From Chloroflexota bacterium (GTDB taxonomy: Bacteria; Chloroflexota; Dehalococcoidia; Lucifugimonadales; Lucifugimonadaceae): DNA of 64,000 bases. Below are positions 59,178-64,000 of this stretch, piece by piece. The stretch spans positions 29,636-93,635 of the forward strand of contig JAJCYY010000087.1 in the NCBI GenBank assembly GCA_029262735.1, in the 5' to 3' direction. The position numbers were made by a program, and so were the translations under genes. Below the pieces are notes generated by a model. That model made no database searches, was not told where the DNA came from, and saw nothing but the letters and a program-made list of their open reading frames with translations. Position 1 is the first letter of the stretch. Each line of letters opens with the position of its first letter.

Positions 59178-62100
59178 CAGGCACCTTCTTCCGGGAAGAA
59201 CCCGATCGCGCCGATTGCGCTCCTGAGTCTGCCATGTTGGGTATCGCTCGAGCCGTCCGCCAGCTTGCCGTCAGCCGTGTTCCCAAAGCACTTGATTCCG
59301 CCACTATTCATCAGTGCGCAGGCATGGCCCAGACCGCTAGTGATGGCAACCGCTCCCGACTCCAGTCCTTCGACCAGGCTGGGCACAGTCGGGTCCAGGC
59401 CGTCGTACGTTGGCACAAGCTGAGAGCCCCAGCAATAAACCGCGCCAGATTCGGTCACCGCACAGCTGTGGCCGTTGCCGAGCGATATTGAAGCGACCGC
59501 TTCGTCCAGGCCGATTACATCAACCGGAGTCAGACGGCTTTCCTCAGTCCCGTCACCGAGCCTCCCTCGAGAGTTGTAGCCCCAGCACCTGACGTTGCCG
59601 GCTTCGGCCAGGGCGCACGCGTATCCCTGGTCTGCGCCGACCGCGACCTCGACGAAATCCTCGGTTAGACCAGAGACATCAACAGGAGTCGCGCTTTGCT
59701 CAGTTGTGCCGTTACCAAGCTGTCCGAACCTGTTGTCGCCCCAGCACTTGACGGCGCCGTTATTGGTCACGTAGCACGAGTACGATCTGCTCTGACTGAT
59801 CTGAGCGATTGGCTCGCCCGGGATCTCGAGTATTGTCGGAGGCTCCGGAGGGCGAGTCTGGCTTCCACCCCAGCACGCGTATCCGCCGTCTGTGATCAGT
59901 GCGCAGGACCGGTCTGCCCATGCGGATATGTCAGCAACCTCGCCGTCAATCCCAACAACCGTCACCGGAACTGAGCTTCGGTCGTTGGTCCCGTCGCCCA
60001 GCTGCCCGGTCCGGTTGTCACCCCAGCACTGCACAGACCCTGCTTCAAGCAGAGCGCAGGTGTGAGCCGATCCGGCTGCGAGCGCGACCGCAGGACCGTC
60101 AAGTCCCTCGACCGCGGTCGCCACGCCCGCCGACTGCTGCGTGCCGTTGCCGAGCTGCCCATCCCTGTTCCGACCCCAGCAGAAGACTTCACCACCGACC
60201 TCTATTGCGCATGTATGGAGATGGCCCGCCACAACCTCCGTCGCCTTTCTTCGCGCCCGTTCGACCACAAATGCGCGCTCGACAGCACCGTTCGTCTGCG
60301 TGAAACGATCGGTCTCGTTCGGGTCGAGTTCGAAGGAGCTGACCAGTTCACCGACCGAGATCGCACTAACAACGATCGTCACTTCTGCGTCATCCGTGAC
60401 GTCGATACGGCCGAACGTACAAGTCACCGATCGGCCGGCCACGTCGCAGGACCCGTCTTCGCTCCTGGCGGAAACGAACTCCACCTGCTCAGGCAACTTG
60501 TAGATCGTCGTGAACCCGGTTGAAGTCGCGGGACCATAGTTGACCACCTTCAGCGCGTATTCCAGTTGCTCACCCGGCTCGGCCACATGCGCGGGCGCAG
60601 TGACAGTCAATCGCAGGTCGGCTCCCGGGACATCCACCGGCAGGATCGACTGCGTCTCGGTGCCATCGCCAATCCGGCTACCGAACCCCCAGCATTTCAG
60701 GCTTCCGGAGGACATGACTGCGCACTGGTTGCGCGAGCCGATTGACAGGGATTCGACGCCACTCTCGAGCCGCTGTACCGGTGCCGCAATGGAGCCGTCG
60801 TTCCCCTCAACGAGACCGGATATTCCACGGCCCCAGCACCAGACCGCGCCGTCTTCCAGTACGGCGCATGCGTGGTCCCCGCCGCCGGAGTACGAAGACG
60901 CGGCGATAGACACAGCACCTGGCGGCAGGTTGCTCACGTCAACTGGAACCAGGCTGCCTTCGGTGGTTGTGCTACCTCCGCCCGATGGCGTGGCGGTTGG
61001 CTGCGGTGTCGAAGTGGGTCGCGGAGTGGGCGTTGGAATCGTTCCCGAACCTGGCGTGGCGGTGGGTAATGGCGCCGGTACGAAGCGCTCGGAGTCCCCT
61101 GCTCCCAGCGCCCGCTCGCCCCAGCACTTGACGATTCCGGCGCTGGTGAGCGCACAGCTATGAGCTGAACCGGCGGCGATTCCGACGACTCCGGATGAGA
61201 GTCCGGCAACGGCGACCGGGACGTTACTGGAGATATCCGATCCGTTGCCAAGTCGGCCACCACGGTTGTCTCCCCAGCACGTTACCGCTCCTGACTCACT
61301 GAGTGCGCAGGTGTGTCCAACGATGTCGGGATTCGCGCTCCGGCTGGCCATCGAGATCGCCTTGATTGCCGAGCCGAGTCCTTTGACATCCACAGGTCGA
61401 GACCGGTTCGTATTCGTTCCGTCGCCCAGCTCGCCAGCTCCGTTTGATCCCCAGCACTTCACGGTTGCGTCGCCAGTGATTGCGCAGGTGCTATACCCGG
61501 CCGCGGCCACCGCCCTGACGCCATCGCCAAGACCGGTGACCCTGACGGGGCTGAGAGATGGCTCCGTGGTGCCATCCCCCAGCTGCCCTTGCCTGTTTCG
61601 ACCCCAGCAGTAGACATCGCCCGATGTAGCAAGGGCGCAGGTGTGCCCAAGACCGACAGCAACATCGGCCGCCTTGCCAGGGAAACTGTTCACATCGACA
61701 GAGACCAGGCGCTCGATCTGGGTACCATCGCCGACCTCGCCATCACGGTTGAATCCCCAACACTTCAGGTCACCACTGGCTGTAACAACGCAGGTGTGAC
61801 CGGTTCCAACGGCTACTTTAGTAGCGGTGAACAGGCCAGCGTCTGTAACGACTTCGGTACTGAGGGAAACATGGTTGTCATCGGCACTGCTGTCGGTCTC
61901 TCCGGCTGTCACGCTGACGCTGCTCGCAAGGTCCCCCGGGGTTCCGGGAACCACGTTGAATCGCAGTTCCGCGGTCGACCCTACCGGCAGGTGTCCAAGT
62001 CGGCAGAGTGTCACATCCCGCTGATTCTGATCTGTTGACGTCTCGCAGTTCGCGGTTGAAGGTTCGACCGCGCTGACAGTTACATCTTCCAGACTGCGCC

Positions 62101-63637
62101 GCTGCCCGGGCTTATCGTTGGCATGGGCAATGATGACCGTTACGTCATTGGCGCCGTGCGGCCCAACGTTCGTCACATGCACAGTGAAAGTCACCCCTTG
62201 ACCGACGATTGGGATCTCGCGAGAGATGGTCTGTGCAACCGAGATGTCGGACTCAACACCGGCGAAGGGTGGGATGTCGACTGGTACGCCGTCACTGCCG
62301 AAGCCGGGTCCCCAGCACTTCACGCCGCCAAGTGCAACGATGGCGCAAGAGTCGGAGCCGCTCGTGACCACCTTTGTAGCGCCGCCGCCCAAACCGACCA
62401 CGCTTGCCGTGGGGTTGTCCAGAGTTACCGTGTTGACGGGACCTTCACCCAGGCGACCGAAGTCACCCCAGCACTCGACGGCACCTGATTCAAGTACTGC
62501 ACAGGAGTGGTAGAAGGAGCTGGCGACGGACTTCGCAGGGCCGCTCACCCACTCCATGCGCGTTGGTATCGAGCTTTCACGCGGCAGCGGAGTTGGAGTG
62601 GGACCGATCGGAGTGCCGCTTGGCCGGGCCGGTGTCGGAGTTGGATCGAAGCGAACTGGGAAGCCGCTTCCACGTCCCCAGCACAGCACTTCACCACCGG
62701 TCATGAGGGCACAGGTCCGCCCATTCCCTCGGGAGACGACCTGCTGTACGCCACTGCTGAGACCGGTGACGTCAACCGGGTTGGAACGGGACGTTCGAGA
62801 GCCGTCGCCGAGCTCGCCATTGCGGTTTTCACCCCAGCACTTGACGCCCCCGGATTCGGTTACTACACACGTGTGTTCGGTTCCAATCATCACCGACCGG
62901 GCTTTCGCGTTCAGGCCTTGCACGTCCACCGGGATCGTGCTGCGCTCTACCTCACCTCCAAGTCCCAGGCCAAGATACCTGCCCTGGTTGAGTCCCCAGC
63001 ACTTCACATCTCCTTTAGAAGTGACCGCGCATGCATGGTGGAACCCGGCTGCGATTGACTTGACGCCTGTGCCAAGTCCCTCAACATCGACTGGCACTTC
63101 ACTGGGCTCCGTTGTCCCGTTGCCAAGCCGACCATTGAAGTTGGCGCCCCAGCACCGGGCACGGCCGTCTTCAGTGAGGAAACACGCGAACCGGTCACCG
63201 ACTGAGATGCTCTTGGCATCTGGAACCGGGTCCCGTAGAACGGGCAGCACATCTCTGTCGGAACCCCAGCAGATGATTCGACCATCATCCGCAATCGCGC
63301 AGAACTGGCTCACACCGGCAGAGATATCGAGCGCGATCGGCCCGGTTGCCACTGGCGCTGGAGTTGGCGTGGGCGTGATAGTCGGACGCGGTGACGCGGT
63401 AGGGACAGCGGATGGGGGAAGCGTCGCAGTGGGCGTTGGCGTGTTTGGTCGGGGCGTCGGTCCCGCTATATCGGGAGACCGTGTCGACTCAGGGGAGGGA
63501 ACCACCTCGGCCGTTGGGGTGTCGCGGGTCGTCGTCTCGTCAGCCGATCCGGTGCAAGCGGCGAAGGTCAGCGCGACCACGATCACCAGGCCAGTGACAA
63601 ACTTCCGGGCCGAAGCCATAGCGACAGCTTCTTTCAT
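59177..63637 (-). CDS. Giant RCC1-repeat lipoprotein with two DUF11-like domains (first of pair)
   Basis: About 1,486 residues from ATG 63637 (frame open to 63739; a further ATG at 63619 is possible). Signal with lipobox TFAAC, a Pro/Thr spacer and 21 RCC1 blades in the same 7-7-7 plan, with DUF11-like domains after blade 7 (SREIPIVGQGVTFTVHVTNV) and blade 14 (AHVAEPGEQLEYALKVVNYG). Blade signature: HTCAVxxSGxxKCWGxNxxG; the last blade has CFG. Pro/Thr loops lie in blades 5 and 12. Clearly paralogous to the next gene and co-transcribed with it. RCC1 propellers bind proteins; bacterial secreted forms are uncharacterised. Confidence 0.9.
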   Translation of the reverse strand: MKEAVAMASARKFVTGLVIVVALTFAACTGSADETTTRDTPTAEVVPSPESTRSPDIAGPTPRPNTPTPTATLPPSAVPTASPRPTITPTPTPAPVATGPIALDISAGVSQFCAIADDGRIICWGSDRDVLPVLRDPVPDAKSISVGDRFACFLTEDGRARCWGANFNGRLGNGTTEPSEVPVDVEGLGTGVKSIAAGFHHACAVTSKGDVKCWGLNQGRYLGLGLGGEVERSTIPVDVQGLNAKARSVMIGTEHTCVVTESGGVKCWGENRNGELGDGSRTSRSNPVDVTGLSSGVQQVVSRGNGRTCALMTGGEVLCWGRGSGFPVRFDPTPTPARPSGTPIGPTPTPLPRESSIPTRMEWVSGPAKSVASSFYHSCAVLESGAVECWGDFGRLGEGPVNTVTLDNPTASVVGLGGGATKVVTSGSDSCAIVALGGVKCWGPGFGSDGVPVDIPPFAGVESDISVAQTISREIPIVGQGVTFTVHVTNVGPHGANDVTVIIAHANDKPGQRRSLEDVTVSAVEPSTANCETSTDQNQRDVTLCRLGHLPVGSTAELRFNVVPGTPGDLASSVSVTAGETDSSADDNHVSLSTEVVTDAGLFTATKVAVGTGHTCVVTASGDLKCWGFNRDGEVGDGTQIERLVSVDVNSFPGKAADVAVGLGHTCALATSGDVYCWGRNRQGQLGDGTTEPSLSPVRVTGLGDGVRAVAAAGYSTCAITGDATVKCWGSNGAGELGDGTNTNRSRPVDVKGLGSAIKAISMASRSANPDIVGHTCALSESGAVTCWGDNRGGRLGNGSDISSNVPVAVAGLSSGVVGIAAGSAHSCALTSAGIVKCWGERALGAGDSERFVPAPLPTATPGSGTIPTPTPRPTSTPQPTATPSGGGSTTTEGSLVPVDVSNLPPGAVSIAASSYSGGGDHACAVLEDGAVWCWGRGISGLVEGNDGSIAAPVQRLESGVESLSIGSRNQCAVMSSGSLKCWGFGSRIGDGTETQSILPVDVPGADLRLTVTAPAHVAEPGEQLEYALKVVNYGPATSTGFTTIYKLPEQVEFVSARSEDGSCDVAGRSVTCTFGRIDVTDDAEVTIVVSAISVGELVSSFELDPNETDRFTQTNGAVERAFVVERARRKATEVVAGHLHTCAIEVGGEVFCWGRNRDGQLGNGTQQSAGVATAVEGLDGPAVALAAGSAHTCALLEAGSVQCWGDNRTGQLGDGTNDRSSVPVTVVGIDGEVADISAWADRSCALITDGGYACWGGSQTRPPEPPTILEIPGEPIAQISQSRSYSCYVTNNGAVKCWGDNRFGQLGNGTTEQSATPVDVSGLTEDFVEVAVGADQGYACALAEAGNVRCWGYNSRGRLGDGTEESRLTPVDVIGLDEAVASISLGNGHSCAVTESGAVYCWGSQLVPTYDGLDPTVPSLVEGLESGAVAITSGLGHACALMNSGGIKCFGNTADGKLADGSSDTQHGRLRSAIGAIGFFPEEGA

Positions 63638-63797
63638 TTCGATTACTTTCGATCTTTCAAGCGGCACGTTGCCACGTTCAGCAGTTCGGCCGTGAGAATC
63701 ACAGGTATCCGTCGAACCGGCATCCCGCATCTTACGCATTCGGCGAACTGTCTGACCTGCTGCTGCCGATCATCTTGCACCTGACGAGTAGTTCATG

Positions 63798-64000
63798 TGA
63801 CCTTCTCCCCGAAAACGGTTCCAGGTTAAGTGTTAGTTTTCCTGGATGATTCGGCCTTGAGAAAGGAAGGTCATCTCGTGAAGAGATCGGGGTTTACGCA
63901 GGAGCAGATCGCCTTTGCCCTGCGGCAGGCAGAGAGCGGCACATCCGTCGGTGAAGTGTGCCGGAAGATGGGCATCTCGGAGAACACCTTCTACCGCTGG
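63798..64000 (+). mobile_element. Second copy of the IS3-family element, cut by window edge
   Basis: Starts TGACCTTCTCCCCGA, identical over 15 bases to the end of the first copy (complement at 4385), and continues with a related leader (GATGATTCGGCCT). It lies in the opposite orientation to the copy at 3098-4385. Confidence 0.88.
63878..64000 (+). CDS. IS3-family transposase OrfA, 3' end outside window
   Basis: GTG start with GAAAGGAAGG upstream. Encodes 41 residues of the HTH (FTQEQIAFALRQAESGTS, then EVCRKMGISENTFYRW), differing from the first copy by only a few residues. Confidence 0.9.
   Translation, partial: MKRSGFTQEQIAFALRQAESGTSVGEVCRKMGISENTFYRW

Noticed and set aside
54553..63695. 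Long plus-strand open frames opposite the RCC1 genes (for example 56305-56760 and 62556-63695)
   Set aside because: They mirror the minus-strand repeats, have no ribosome sites and show Pro/Arg-rich low-complexity sequence typical of antisense frames in GC-rich genes.
1..64000. tRNA or rRNA genes
   Set aside because: Searched by eye for T-arm and anticodon-arm patterns; GGTTCGAxxCC-like strings found (for example near 55095 and 58590) lie inside RCC1 coding repeats.

Overview
The window suggests a free-living bacterium of moderately high GC. The best guess is a Chloroflexota (Dehalococcoidia/SAR202-like) lineage: system II cytochrome c maturation, many lipobox lipoproteins and very large secreted RCC1 and PKD proteins fit that, but no rRNA or ribosomal gene is present to confirm it. 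I found no CRISPR array, tRNA or rRNA.

Layout. (1) 1-4.4 kb: the cut-off end of a large serine recombinase, a small reverse ORF, a DNA-binding-like protein and a complete IS3-family (IS407-group) element with a duplicated end. (2) 4.6-7.7 kb: a NarL-type two-component system. (3) 7.9-28.2 kb: a coherent redox region. It holds a seven-domain membrane cytochrome c, a TPR protein, an NHL-propeller protein and a hexaheme cytochrome. A second NHL + TPR + heptaheme cytochrome set follows, then two ResB + CcsA haem-ligation pairs, a TlpA-like thioredoxin, an iron/haem/cobalamin-type ABC importer and a rhodanese lipoprotein whose frame is crossed by a single in-frame TGA. (4) 28.2-41 kb: an accessory, decayed region with fragments of several insertion sequences (integrase-core, IS481, IS5, IS6), tyrosine-recombinase remnants, a DUF4242 protein, an isolated protein with the motif seen in contractile-injection-system cargo, a PAS histidine kinase, a DinB-SCP2 protein, lipoproteins and a candidate structured RNA. 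(5) 41.2-47.5 kb: a 2,108-residue secreted multidomain protein with a metzincin-like protease domain. (6) 47.5-54.5 kb: gene tails (GH15, response regulator, PurF), a second DUF4242 island paralogous to that at 28.6-29.9 kb, a GAF-GAF histidine kinase and small secreted proteins. (7) 54.5-63.7 kb: two tandem giant lipoproteins, each with 21 RCC1 blades arranged 7-7-7 and split by two DUF11-like domains. (8) 63.8 kb to the end: the start of a second copy of the IS3 element.

How it works together (inference). The redox region looks like an extracytoplasmic electron-transfer system made together with its own haem-attachment machinery. ResB/CcsA pairs ligate haem, TlpA keeps CxxCH cysteines reduced, the ABC importer may bring in iron or haem, and the NHL and TPR proteins may be assembly scaffolds. 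Both the cytochrome set and the maturation set are present twice. The rest of the window is dominated by a palindromic terminal repeat (GGTTCTGTCAGAACTCAG) belonging to an IS6-like element. It occurs at least eleven times between 32.7 and 54.5 kb, often exactly where a gene is broken.
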